This document shows positions 25,385 to 34,832 of a stretch of 41,401 nucleotides of DNA, in pieces; the first letter of the stretch is position 1, and each line of letters begins with the position of its first letter. The notes below the pieces were generated by a model that saw nothing but the letters and a program-made list of their open reading frames with translations, was not told the origin of the DNA and made no database searches. The position numbers were made by a program, and so were the translations under genes. Origin of the DNA: Bacteroidota bacterium (GTDB taxonomy: Bacteria; Bacteroidota; Bacteroidia; CAILMK01). Location: contig JAPLCZ010000232.1 in NCBI GenBank assembly GCA_026391915.1, forward strand, positions 1 to 41,401, in the 5' to 3' direction.

Positions 25385-26144
25385 GGTGTTTTTGTGCAGG
25401 TTTTATGATGATAGAAACTATAATATATAAGATTAGAATTACGGGAATGGCAGCCCACCAAAGCAAAGCTAAAAGGGCAGCACTCACCATTAAAAACAGA
25501 TACAATACTTTGTTTTCTGCAAAGCCGTAAGTCTCCATTTTAAGAGAAAAAAGAGGGAGGTTTGAAATCATTAACAGTGGAAGAATAACGCTTACCCCAA
25601 GTAGCAAATAAGTATTGGTAACCAACTCAGCAAGGTAGAGGGTATTGTTTTTTAGGAAGAAAACATTGTACTCCGCAATCAAAGGCAAAGCGGCTATAAA
25701 CATAGCAGAGGCGGGTGAAGGTAAACCCTTAAAATACTTTGCTTGCTCTGCATCCAGATTAAATTTTGCCAACCGCCACACAGCACCCGCCACTGTTAAA
25801 AAAGGAATTAAACTACCAATTGGGAAATAGGCAATATCTATAACATGTATCCACTCTTGCGTAGAAAAATGTTGAATCATATTGTGGAGAATAAGCCCCG
25901 GCAGCACACCAAAAGTTACGCAATCAGCCAAAGAATCCAACTGCCCACCAATGGGGGAATGTGCTTTAAAAAGTCTTGCTGCTAAGCCATCACCCACATC
26001 AAATAATGCCCCTACAAAAATCATTTCAGCGGCAAGAGGGATGTCTCCCATTCCACAAAAAAGAATGCCCATAAAACCACAAAAAAGGTTGCCTAAAGTA
26101 AATAGGTTAGGTAGGTGTTTTTCTATTCGGATAGCCTTAGCCAT
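25368..26144 (-). CDS. pssA: CDP-diacylglycerol-serine O-phosphatidyltransferase
   Basis: A 258-residue multi-pass membrane enzyme of the CDP-alcohol phosphatidyltransferase family, making phosphatidylserine, the precursor of phosphatidylethanolamine. The signature D-x2-D-G-x2-A-R-x8-G-x3-D-x3-D is complete: D49, D52-G53, A56-R57, G66, D70 and D74, all in the run from DVGDGLAARLF to DSLAD. The following FGVLPGLILHNM and hydrophobic segments through residue 245 give roughly six to seven membrane helices. The N-terminal LPNLFTLGNLFCGF motif is typical of PssA of this type. It overlaps purS by 17 bp. A -7 box lies directly before the start. Confidence 0.92.
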   Translation of the reverse strand: MAKAIRIEKHLPNLFTLGNLFCGFMGILFCGMGDIPLAAEMIFVGALFDVGDGLAARLFKAHSPIGGQLDSLADCVTFGVLPGLILHNMIQHFSTQEWIHVIDIAYFPIGSLIPFLTVAGAVWRLAKFNLDAEQAKYFKGLPSPASAMFIAALPLIAEYNVFFLKNNTLYLAELVTNTYLLLGVSVILPLLMISNLPLFSLKMETYGFAENKVLYLFLMVSAALLALLWWAAIPVILILYIIVSIIIKPAQKHHEIQS

Positions 26145-26151
26145 AGGTGGG

Positions 26152-26159
26152 CAAAGGTA
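26152..26159 (-). promoter_or_regulatory. -7 element of the pssA-purS unit
   Basis: Minus-strand TACCTTTG matches TAnnTTTG exactly, 7 bp before the pssA ATG, implying a nearly leaderless mRNA. No clear -33 element is visible. Confidence 0.5.
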
Positions 26160-26215
26160 GGATGAAGAATGGGAAAAATGAAGGTAGTTGCTTCTAAAGG
26201 ATTTCTGCCATAAAA

Positions 26216-29200
26216 TTATTTATTGATTTTTATGGCTCTTAAAAAATAAACACCTTCATCACTCTTTATTCTTATTAAATACATGCCCTCAGGTAGATTT
26301 ATTAATGACTGATTCAATTGAAGATTATAGTCACCAGCACCTTTGATTCCTTCAGTAAGTTGAATAATTTTATTCCCCATAACATCATAAAGTGATGCAG
26401 AGAAATAAGAGGTTTTATTTAATGAATAGGAAAGATTCAGTTCATCAAAAAATGGATTTGGGGCAATCTTTATTTTAAAATTGGAACTTTCATTTTTCTG
26501 AATTCCAACGGTAGAAAAATCTGCATCCAAAGAGTCAATAGAAGTACAGCCATCTGGATTGGTAACAGTGAGTTTTACCCTATAAGTTTTGGTAAGAAGT
26601 TTATATTTATGAGAAGGAGTTTTTATATTGTCTGCATATCCATCTCCAAAAGTCCAATCATATTTAAATCCTACGCTGCTTGTATCCTCAGGGGTAAGAA
26701 TAACTTTATTGGACGATGAGTCAACATGAAGGATTTTTATTTTAGCAGAGGGCGCAGCATTTATCCTGAATGACTTTTCAGCGGTATCCCCACAACCCCC
26801 ATTGTTCATGAGGATGAGCTTTACTTTATAAACACCAGACTGGTCAAAAATATGGGTAGGGTTTACTGAAGTAGAAGCATTGGTTGAGCTACCAACATCT
26901 CCAAAATTCCATAAATAATTTGTTAGGCTATCTGTTTTGCTGGAATCAGAGAATTTTAATGGAGTCCCTTCACAAAGAATTTTATCATAACCGAAATTGG
27001 CAGTAGGTATTGATGACACCTTAATATATCTCATAATATTTACAGGGCAAGAACCATCAGGGTTTGTAACCCATGCTGTAAGTATAAAAAGGCTATCAGG
27101 GGTATTGATTTTTTTAGGTGAAAATGAGATGGAAAAATCTTTGGAGGATGGATATTGGAGAACAGTATCTGTTGAGGAAATTCCAGTTTTCGTTTTTACA
27201 GATATATTCATAATTTTCCATTTCTTATTATAATCCGAATTAGTGTAACCTGTTGGTGAGGAGATAGAATAGTTGATAGTATTTCCTTGGCAAACCATAT
27301 CAGGGTCCGTTTTAGTTCCGCTTTTAAATGCGCCATTAAACAAACTTCCTTTGCTTACTGAAGAACCAGTAATATTTTTGTTAACATGCGCAGTTACCGC
27401 CACACGGTTTGGTCCTTCACAATCTCCAATTAACGAAACTTTCCAATTATAAAAGTAATAATAAGTGTATTGAGGGGAGGACTTATCTGTACTACCAATA
27501 ACATTTAAAATACCTAGGGTGGTATAAGGATATTTTAAGCTAGACCCAACCTCTGTAAAGAGATTAGGGCTTCCAGAAACTGGGGCATATTGCAAAGAGT
27601 AACTATTGCCCTTTTTTAAACTAAATCCCTTGGTGCTATTTGCCTTATCATACAATGCATACTTAATCTCCTTCCCTTTTGTTTTTGTAATGACGGTAGA
27701 GGTATCCCAACCAATAATATTACCTATGGAGTCAAGAAGATTTATAACAATTTTGCCAGAGGCATCTGGATAAATACTAACCGTATCTAATGAGAAATCT
27801 TGAAACGCCCTGAACATTAAACCAGCTTTGTAGGTATAAAAATAGCTTGAAGTTCCACCTGCTTTGTAGGGTGAACCTGCCTTATAATTTCTTACATTGG
27901 TAACTGAAGCATAGAAAGTAGAATCGCTATTTAAAGATGGTGTTAAAAAGGTATCTCCGCTTGCTAATATGGTTGAGGAAGTAGGACTACTATACCAATT
28001 GATTTTATAGTTTGGATCTTTACCTTTTGCAACAATTTTTACAACACCTGTTGAGCAATTAAATCCATCATAACCATTAGCTGCAATTGGTCCGGGATGA
28101 ATTGGTATGTACTCCAAAAGTGTATCGTTATTATGCAACATATCAGTTGATAAATCAGTATAGGATTTAAAAGAAAGCATCCCACCAGCATAAGTATTTA
28201 TGGTTCCAGAAAAAACTAGGGTATCTGATGCGCCGGGTGCAAGTGTTTTTGTACAAGTGATTTTGGTTGGTGCACCTCCATTTATTTTAGAATAAACATC
28301 AAAATTGGTTTCTGATTTTGTCCCTTCATTTTTTACAATAACCATGAGTTTGCTAAATGAATCACCACAAGAACTTGGTAATGGAAAAATGGTAGAAACA
28401 AATTTTAAATCATGCGGTATAAGTTGATATTCATGTGCGCCTATAAAGGTTATTTTAGTCCCTCTTGGCGAGTTATCAATATCATCTGTTATCCAAATTG
28501 GTTTTCCTTTTTGAACAGAATTCCCTTTAAGGTGTAAATCTGTTGTAGAAACAAAGCCAGGGTCAATGCTAATACTGTTAGAGTCAAAACCTGATTTTGA
28601 TTGAAAGTCTGCAAGTGTTTTATAATAAGCGGAATTAAATAATACCAGATCAGTTCCCTTGCAATAAATATCATTAAAGTCAGATTTAAACAAAGCATTA
28701 GACCCTATGTTTAAAGCAATACTTCCTGTCTTAGCAATAAATAAATTGTTATAAACTACAATTCCTTTTGAACCGTTCCCCTTAAGAGTAACCACGTATG
28801 AAGAATTATTACTACCAGTATATAATACTGAATTATATAAAAGACTCATTCCATTATATCCGCCATAATCCACATAAAGAGCTTTAGGGTTAATGCCAGC
28901 CAAAGAAATAAAGTTGTTATTTACTGCCATGGAATCAGTAGATGAGTTTTTATTTCCGCTTATATATAGACCATTTGAGCAAATTAACCCATTCAATTTA
29001 TTCTTATATATTTTGCAAAAACCCTCAGTGTAATCTATGTATATACCAGCCCCAGATTTATCAAGAATGTTTGTGATGGTATTATTATTAATGGTAAAAG
29101 AATAGTTGTATCGTAAATGAATTCCTTCATCATAAATGCTGTCCATGGTATTAAAACTGATTTCATGAAAAGCATGTGATTCTTTAAAATTGGAGTTGAG

Positions 29201-31276
29201 GTACATATACACCCCAACTGCTCCATACTTCATTAGGTTATTTCTTACTATAATTCCGGTATCACAATCATAGATTGTTTTTGAATAAACATGCGCTTGA
29301 TTCGTTACAGTGCTTGAAGAACTCATTACTATAGATTTCATGATGTTATTCTCAAAAACAAGATTCTTTGTATTGTTATTTAATACAATTATGGATGCAT
29401 AAGTATTGGTAGAAAGAAAGGTTCTTTGCAGTGTCATTTTTCTGAAAACATAATTGTAGGCATGGTCAAAAGATAGCAGATAATTTTTAGTTGAAGTGCT
29501 AGAAGCAGGGTAATAAAGGATCACCTTAGTGCTATCAAGATTTGCGGATTGAAAGGTTATGGTTTTTGTGGGTGAGCTACCTTTAACTTCTAATAAATCT
29601 ACTTGTTCTTTATAGGAGCCATCGGCTACATCAAAAATTATGGAGTTGCAAATTCCTCTGCTTACTACATCAGTTACAGCCGCCGCAAATGTGGTATAAT
29701 TACCTGATGAACCAATAGTATATTTTCCACTGATCCCAATAGAAAGTTTTGTTTTTTCAAGAGTGTCATTTCCTGTATAGCCATCTGCTTTTCCATTAGG
29801 GGAAGAGGAATAAACTTTTACAGTATGGGTTCCTGTACTTCCAAACGAATAGCTTCCAATATTGATGTTTGTTGAAGCACCAAAAGAAAGACTTCCTGAC
29901 CAACTATAAGCAGTTTGAGTTGTGCCATCAACCACCCAATTTATGGTTGCTGATTTTAATGTATCTGTTCCGGCATTTACAAGTTTTATATAAACCGACT
30001 TCCCACATATTACAATTGCAGGACTATCAATGTTTCTTATTTCTGCATCAGTTGCAGCAGGAGAAGTTGCTTTTTGCCATGTTGGTAAGTGCCTATAACT
30101 GTTCCCTGAACTAGAGCTTCCAATATATCCGTAAGTCCCTGGATAAAAACAATTAAAATCACATCTATATAATGTGGAGGAGGTTGATAAACAATATCCA
30201 CTATCCAACATGATACAGTTATTTAATACACTTGTTTTGGAACCCCAAGTATATATTCCATTGCCTCTGTTAGCTAGTATATTATTATTGTAAACACTTG
30301 TATAATAGCAGCTTGATATTGAAATTACATTGGGCATTCCGCTTTTGCGCCAGCAAGAAATCATATTATTAGAAACAACAAGCGTATCCTTTTTATTCAC
30401 TATCCCTGATAAATATATTCCATCTGCTTTTGTTGGAAGTGTAAAACTATTTTTAGATACCACACAAGCACCGGTTGAGGTGTAACCATATAACCCAAAG
30501 CCACCATAAACAATATTGGATATCTTATTCCCTGTAACAGTAAAACTCTTTTGATAACTTAAAACAATTGCGGAGTAAAAAGTACTATCAATGATGTTAT
30601 CTGTTATCACATTGCCATTTTCCCTACTTGTAGTTACTCCAAATAAATAGAAACCATGATAGCCATATTTTATAAAATTATTATGGAAGTTATTAAAAGA
30701 GTCAAAGGAATTTGTCACTTGTGGGGAGGCAATAACGGACTGTTCTGCTGTACCGTAAGTAGTCAGTTTTACACCTATCAATCTACAGTGTGAGATGGTA
30801 TTATAGCCAGACTTATTTCCAATATAAATGACATTTCCATAAGACAGTACTCCTGTCCTTATGATGGTTATTTTATCAAAAACAATTCTTGAACATCCAT
30901 TAAATTCTAATGTATAATTCCCTGATGAGGTTGTGCTGGAAGAAGCATATGTTAATATCACCTTTGTGCTATCATTGCTGGCAGAAGTAAAGGTGATAGT
31001 ATTGGTAGCAGAAGTTCCTGAAATTGCAGGTATGCTTATTTTTTCGGTATAAGTTCCGTCTGCAATTTTAAAAATAACAGCACCATTAACTCCGCTGTCT
31101 TTTAATTGTTTTATTGCGGCACCAAAGGTGGTAAAATTTGTACTGCCACTACCCGAGGCATCAATAGTATAAGTGCCACTAAGTTTTGCGGAGGCATTAA
31201 AAACTAAAAAAAATAAAAGAAGAAAAAGCATCACAAATTTTGAGTGATACAAAATTTTAACAAAAGTATTTTTCAT
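26216..31276 (-). CDS. Second giant beta-helix/PKD surface protein with T9SS sorting domain
   Basis: A secreted protein of about 1686 residues, paralogous to the gene at 12867. It has a signal peptide (about 1-30), then two beta-helix/Ig modules starting near residues 32 and 512 (KLSGTYTIDASGSG; ISGKYTIGSSGNYTTF). The same YQ...F...N.I.N helix motif recurs. A cysteine-containing Ig-like region, a second Ig domain and a sandwich domain follow, then about two PKD domains (YLWNFGDVG; YDWTFGDGYAD). A type-A T9SS sorting domain (about 1605-1686) has IAPNPF, LYDVMGNKI and EGMYLIRI. An upstream in-frame TTG at 31303 lies inside the -7 box, so ATG 31276 is preferred. Compared with the first giant it has one module fewer and greater divergence. 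Role unknown; a surface adhesin or glycan-binding function is inference. Confidence 0.92.
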   Translation of the reverse strand: MKNTFVKILYHSKFVMLFLLLFFLVFNASAKLSGTYTIDASGSGSTNFTTFGAAIKQLKDSGVNGAVIFKIADGTYTEKISIPAISGTSATNTITFTSASNDSTKVILTYASSSTTSSGNYTLEFNGCSRIVFDKITIIRTGVLSYGNVIYIGNKSGYNTISHCRLIGVKLTTYGTAEQSVIASPQVTNSFDSFNNFHNNFIKYGYHGFYLFGVTTSRENGNVITDNIIDSTFYSAIVLSYQKSFTVTGNKISNIVYGGFGLYGYTSTGACVVSKNSFTLPTKADGIYLSGIVNKKDTLVVSNNMISCWRKSGMPNVISISSCYYTSVYNNNILANRGNGIYTWGSKTSVLNNCIMLDSGYCLSTSSTLYRCDFNCFYPGTYGYIGSSSSGNSYRHLPTWQKATSPAATDAEIRNIDSPAIVICGKSVYIKLVNAGTDTLKSATINWVVDGTTQTAYSWSGSLSFGASTNINIGSYSFGSTGTHTVKVYSSSPNGKADGYTGNDTLEKTKLSIGISGKYTIGSSGNYTTFAAAVTDVVSRGICNSIIFDVADGSYKEQVDLLEVKGSSPTKTITFQSANLDSTKVILYYPASSTSTKNYLLSFDHAYNYVFRKMTLQRTFLSTNTYASIIVLNNNTKNLVFENNIMKSIVMSSSSTVTNQAHVYSKTIYDCDTGIIVRNNLMKYGAVGVYMYLNSNFKESHAFHEISFNTMDSIYDEGIHLRYNYSFTINNNTITNILDKSGAGIYIDYTEGFCKIYKNKLNGLICSNGLYISGNKNSSTDSMAVNNNFISLAGINPKALYVDYGGYNGMSLLYNSVLYTGSNNSSYVVTLKGNGSKGIVVYNNLFIAKTGSIALNIGSNALFKSDFNDIYCKGTDLVLFNSAYYKTLADFQSKSGFDSNSISIDPGFVSTTDLHLKGNSVQKGKPIWITDDIDNSPRGTKITFIGAHEYQLIPHDLKFVSTIFPLPSSCGDSFSKLMVIVKNEGTKSETNFDVYSKINGGAPTKITCTKTLAPGASDTLVFSGTINTYAGGMLSFKSYTDLSTDMLHNNDTLLEYIPIHPGPIAANGYDGFNCSTGVVKIVAKGKDPNYKINWYSSPTSSTILASGDTFLTPSLNSDSTFYASVTNVRNYKAGSPYKAGGTSSYFYTYKAGLMFRAFQDFSLDTVSIYPDASGKIVINLLDSIGNIIGWDTSTVITKTKGKEIKYALYDKANSTKGFSLKKGNSYSLQYAPVSGSPNLFTEVGSSLKYPYTTLGILNVIGSTDKSSPQYTYYYFYNWKVSLIGDCEGPNRVAVTAHVNKNITGSSVSKGSLFNGAFKSGTKTDPDMVCQGNTINYSISSPTGYTNSDYNKKWKIMNISVKTKTGISSTDTVLQYPSSKDFSISFSPKKINTPDSLFILTAWVTNPDGSCPVNIMRYIKVSSIPTANFGYDKILCEGTPLKFSDSSKTDSLTNYLWNFGDVGSSTNASTSVNPTHIFDQSGVYKVKLILMNNGGCGDTAEKSFRINAAPSAKIKILHVDSSSNKVILTPEDTSSVGFKYDWTFGDGYADNIKTPSHKYKLLTKTYRVKLTVTNPDGCTSIDSLDADFSTVGIQKNESSNFKIKIAPNPFFDELNLSYSLNKTSYFSASLYDVMGNKIIQLTEGIKGAGDYNLQLNQSLINLPEGMYLIRIKSDEGVYFLRAIKINK

Positions 31277-31300
31277 GTGATTGGTTTTAGAAATTCTAAT

Positions 31301-31330
31301 CAAAGGTAATAGTTTCTGTTTTGAAACAAA
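31301..31330 (-). promoter_or_regulatory. Promoter of the second giant gene
   Basis: Minus-strand TTTG (31330-31327), an 18-bp spacer and TACCTTTG (31308-31301) match both Bacteroidota elements. The predicted start is near 31294, about 18 nt upstream of ATG 31276, which excludes the upstream TTG as a start codon. Confidence 0.7.
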
Positions 31331-31442
31331 TTTTCAGAAGAAATTTTTCTCAGTGATGCAAGAAAAAAGACAGAAGTCAAAGCGACCTTCCACTTTTTAG
31401 ACTCCCAAAAAAGTTGTTAATTTGCACCATATTTAGAGAGTG

Positions 31443-31516
31443 CGGGGTGTGGCGCAGTCCGGTAGCGTACTTGCATGGGGTGCAAGGGGTCGTGGGTTCA
31501 AATCCCGCCACCCCGA
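31443..31516 (+). tRNA. tRNA-Pro (GGG anticodon)
   Basis: A 74-nt cloverleaf. The acceptor arm CGGGGTG pairs with CACCCCG, and the D arm is GCGC/GCGT. The anticodon stem CTTGC/GCAAG encloses ATGGGGT (anticodon GGG at 31477-31479, reading CCC/CCU). The T arm is GTGGG-TTCAAAT-CCCGC. CCA is not encoded. The transcript extends the acceptor stem further with flanking GAGAGT (31436-31441) and ACTCTC (31516-31521). A near-consensus -7 box (TTAATTTG, 31417-31424) lies upstream. The remainder of 31304-31638 shows only the minus-strand promoter. Confidence 0.95.
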
Positions 31517-31638
31517 CTCTCTTAAAAATAGTTTTCAGTAAACAGTTTTCAGTTGTCAGAAAAGAAAGCAAAGGCAACCTGTTTAAAAAAATTTGAACTA
31601 TGTTAGGAATAACATTAAACCTGAAACCTTCAACTTCT

Positions 31639-34600
31639 CTACCCTCCCAATTCCTCAAACACCATCAATGCTTCTCTTACTGTTCTCACTTCATTAATTT
31701 GTAGTGAAACTTCTGACGGGGTTTGGGTGAGTTTGCAGCGGATGGGGTGCAGTTGCAGATAGCTGAGGATTGCCCCAAACTTATCGGTATTAAAGAATTT
31801 CCCTTCTGCCCTTGTAGTAAAGAAAAGGCGCATACGGTTATTCTTTAAAGTAATTTTTTCTACCCCAAAATCTTTGGCTTTAAACTTTAATTCTACACTG
31901 CGCAGGAGTTCGTTTACCTGCTTTGGTAGTTTGCCAAAACGGTCTTCTAAGGATGCAATAAAAGCCACAATATCCTCATGAGTTTTCAGGTTGCCAATTT
32001 TATTATAAAGGTTGAGGCGTTCATTCACTGAGCCTACATATTCATCCGGAATCAGGATTTCAAGGTCGGTATCTATTTGGGTGTCCCGCACTAAAGGCGT
32101 TGGGTTTTCTTCATCATTAAAGAGTTCTTTAAATTCATCTTCCTTAAGTTCTGTCAGGGCTTCATCCAATATTTTCTGGAACATCTCCAAACCAATTTCT
32201 GCAATAAAACCACTTTGTTCTGCACCCAACATATTACCCGCCCCACGGATATCTAAATCCTTCATGGCAATGTGGAAACCGCTACCCAAGGCAGTGTGTT
32301 CTTCCAAAGCGGCAAGGCGTTTTCGTGCCTCAGATGTCACCACACTCATAGGTGGAATCAGCAAATAACAATAAGCCTTTTTATTGCTTCTGCCCACCCT
32401 GCCACGGAGTTGGTACAAATCACTCAAACCAAAATTCTGCGCCTGATTAATGATGATAGTATTGGCATTGGCTATGTCCAATCCACTCTCCACAATATTA
32501 GTAGAAACCAGCACATCAAAGTACCCATCCACAAAGCCAAGCATGGTTTCTTCCAATATGTGCGACTCCATTTGCGCATGGGCAACGGCAACCTTTGCGT
32601 GGGGTGAATTCCGTTTAATCATATCACCCATTTCAAAAATATCTTTAATGCGATTATGCACAAAAAATACTTGCCCGCCACGGGAAATTTCAGCATCCAC
32701 TGCATCACGGATAGTGTCAGTATTATATACCTCCACCCTTGTATTTACTGGCTGCCTGTTTGGTGGCGGGGTGTTGATGACACTCATATCTCTTGCACCC
32801 ATTAATGAAAATTGCAGGGTACGCGGGATGGGCGTGGCAGTGAGGAAAAGTGTATCAATATTCGTTTTTAAACTGCGGAGCTTTTCCTTTGCTTGCACCC
32901 CAAATTTTTGCTCTTCATCAATAATTAAAAGCCCCACATCTTTAAATTTTAAATCTTTGCTTAGGATACGATGTGTGCCAATCAGGATGTCCACTTTGCC
33001 TTCGGTTACTTTGCGCAAAGTTTCTTTGGCTTGTGCTGCAGTTTTAAAGCGTGAGATAAAATCAACAGTGCAAGGGAAATCCTGCAAACGTGCTTTGAAA
33101 GTTTTATAATGTTGCAGAGCAAGGATAGTTGTAGGCACTAAAACCGCCACCTGTTTGTTATCCGCCACTGCCTTAAAAGCAGCACGGATGGCAATCTCTG
33201 TTTTGCCAAAACCTACGTCCCCGCAAATCAATCTATCCATGGGGTAGCTAGCTTCCATATCGCGCTTAAAATCTATGGTTGCCTTGGCTTGGTCGGGGGT
33301 GTCTTCATAAATAAATGATGCCTCCAATTCGGTTTGCATATAGCTATCTCTGCTAAAAGCAAAACCATTTTGGGTGCGCCGTTTGGCATAAAGGGCAATC
33401 AAATCTCTGGCAATATCCTTAACCTGTTTCTTGGTTTTATTCTTTAAAGTTTCCCAAGTATTTGTACCAAGTTTATTGAGCTTTGGCTCTTTGCCCTCCG
33501 CACCAACAAAGCGGGTAATTTTATGCAGGGAGTGGATATTTACATACAATAAATCTCCACCTTTATATTTTAAACGCACTGCTTCTTGTTGCTTTCCCTG
33601 CGCTTCTATTTTCTCTAATCCTGAGAAAATTCCAACCCCATAATCAAGATGAGTTACATAATCGCCGGGCTTTAATTCGTATAGTTCTTTGAGAGAAATA
33701 GCCTCGTTTCTGGAGTAGGCCTTTTTGGTTTTGTACCGCTGATACCTACCAAAAACCTGATGCTCTGTATAGCATGCAATCTTATTTTCATCATCAATAA
33801 ATCCTTCATGCAGGGTTTTATAAATGGGGGTAAAATGGACACCAACCCTCAAATCTTCAAAGATGGCGTAAAGCCTTTCTACCTGTTTGGGCTGGTCAGA
33901 GAAAATGATATTTTGATATTTATTATCCTCATTCCTTTTGAGGTTGGCAGCCAGCAAATCAAAGTTTTTGTTGAAGTCAGGCTGTGGACTAATCTTCATT
34001 TCAAAACTTTGAGAAGATTTAAAAAATTCATCCCCACCCAAGCTGATGCAGCTAAACCTTTCCATGGTTTTCATGATGTTTTTATGGTCATCAAAAAAAC
34101 TTAGGGCTTCCTCATCTTTCAATTTTGTTTTTAATTTCTTTTGCAATTGATGCAGCACCTCTGCCACATAAGTAAAATTTTGCGCAAGGATTAGGGTGTT
34201 GGGAGAAAGGAAATCCAAGAACGGAATTCTGTTTTTATTATTGGTGGGCTCTTCCACATTGGGGATGATGGTTAGCCGCGTTAACCTCCTAGCAGAAAGC
34301 TGGGTTTCGGGGTCAAACATGCGGATGCTTTCCACTTTATCATCATCCAATTGTATGCGGTAAGGCAGGTCATTGGCAAAAGAAAAAACATCTATTATCC
34401 CACCGCGTATAGAGAAACTCCCTGCCTCATACACAAAGTCAGTTCTATCAAAATTGAATTCGGCAAGGAACTCAATCATAAAATCAATATCCAATTTATC
34501 CCCTACTGCAATCTCAAACATTTGCTCTTTTAGCGTTTCAGGGTTAATCACTTTTTCAAACAAAGCCTCAGGATAAGTGACTATGATATGATGCCCTCCT

Positions 34601-34641
34601 TTATTTTCACGGAGGTGATTGAGGACTTCTGTTCTCTCCAA
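31639..34641 (-). CDS. mfd: Transcription-repair coupling factor Mfd, N-terminally broken
   Basis: Mfd removes RNA polymerase stalled at lesions and recruits UvrA. This 1000-residue frame holds the UvrB-like region from the second half of domain 1, the RNA-polymerase-interacting CarD-like domain (about 325-385, GDYVTHLDYGVGIFSG), and the RecG-like motor. The motor has Walker A GDVGFGKTEIAIRA (about 474-487), DEEQKFGV, TATPIPRTL and QLRGRVGRSNKKAY. The C-terminal regulatory domain is also present. The open frame begins at a TTG inside what should be mid-domain 1 (NAILERTEVLNHL). The true N-terminus lies in another frame upstream (34607-34735). I estimate 80-90 codons missing. The motor is intact, but the UvrB-homology/UvrA-binding module is damaged unless this is an assembly error. 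Confidence 0.92.
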   Translation of the reverse strand: MERTEVLNHLRENKGGHHIIVTYPEALFEKVINPETLKEQMFEIAVGDKLDIDFMIEFLAEFNFDRTDFVYEAGSFSIRGGIIDVFSFANDLPYRIQLDDDKVESIRMFDPETQLSARRLTRLTIIPNVEEPTNNKNRIPFLDFLSPNTLILAQNFTYVAEVLHQLQKKLKTKLKDEEALSFFDDHKNIMKTMERFSCISLGGDEFFKSSQSFEMKISPQPDFNKNFDLLAANLKRNEDNKYQNIIFSDQPKQVERLYAIFEDLRVGVHFTPIYKTLHEGFIDDENKIACYTEHQVFGRYQRYKTKKAYSRNEAISLKELYELKPGDYVTHLDYGVGIFSGLEKIEAQGKQQEAVRLKYKGGDLLYVNIHSLHKITRFVGAEGKEPKLNKLGTNTWETLKNKTKKQVKDIARDLIALYAKRRTQNGFAFSRDSYMQTELEASFIYEDTPDQAKATIDFKRDMEASYPMDRLICGDVGFGKTEIAIRAAFKAVADNKQVAVLVPTTILALQHYKTFKARLQDFPCTVDFISRFKTAAQAKETLRKVTEGKVDILIGTHRILSKDLKFKDVGLLIIDEEQKFGVQAKEKLRSLKTNIDTLFLTATPIPRTLQFSLMGARDMSVINTPPPNRQPVNTRVEVYNTDTIRDAVDAEISRGGQVFFVHNRIKDIFEMGDMIKRNSPHAKVAVAHAQMESHILEETMLGFVDGYFDVLVSTNIVESGLDIANANTIIINQAQNFGLSDLYQLRGRVGRSNKKAYCYLLIPPMSVVTSEARKRLAALEEHTALGSGFHIAMKDLDIRGAGNMLGAEQSGFIAEIGLEMFQKILDEALTELKEDEFKELFNDEENPTPLVRDTQIDTDLEILIPDEYVGSVNERLNLYNKIGNLKTHEDIVAFIASLEDRFGKLPKQVNELLRSVELKFKAKDFGVEKITLKNNRMRLFFTTRAEGKFFNTDKFGAILSYLQLHPIRCKLTQTPSEVSLQINEVRTVREALMVFEELGG

Positions 34642-34735
34642 GATGGCGTTCAGAGGCTTCCCGCAGAAATTTTGAGATTTCTGAAACTATATCTGTCCGT
34701 GAATAAGCCTCAAGCAGCTCAGCAATATTGAGCAT
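34607..34735 (-). pseudogene. mfd: Detached N-terminal fragment of mfd
   Basis: From ATG 34735 the minus strand encodes MLNIAELLEAYSRTDIVSEI and a further helix, the usual start of Bacteroidota Mfd. After about 30 residues this frame meets, out of register, the segment NAILERTEVLNHL used by the main reading frame, and it ends at a TGA at 34607. The join lies between about 34650 and 34666. Loss of a net non-multiple of three removed most of domain 1a. The 97 bp between 34736 and dgt show only a weak -7-like box (TAAACTTG). Confidence 0.8.
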
Positions 34736-34832
34736 CCAATTCTGAAAAAGAGTGCAAGTTTAGGGAAAGGAAATGGAGTTTTAAATTCTTAATTTCTATC
34801 TACCCAAAACTGACAACTAATTTCGCCCTATA

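Noticed and set aside
31277-31303. Upstream TTG start of the second giant gene
   Set aside because: The codon overlaps the exact TAnnTTTG promoter box, so it would not be on the mRNA.
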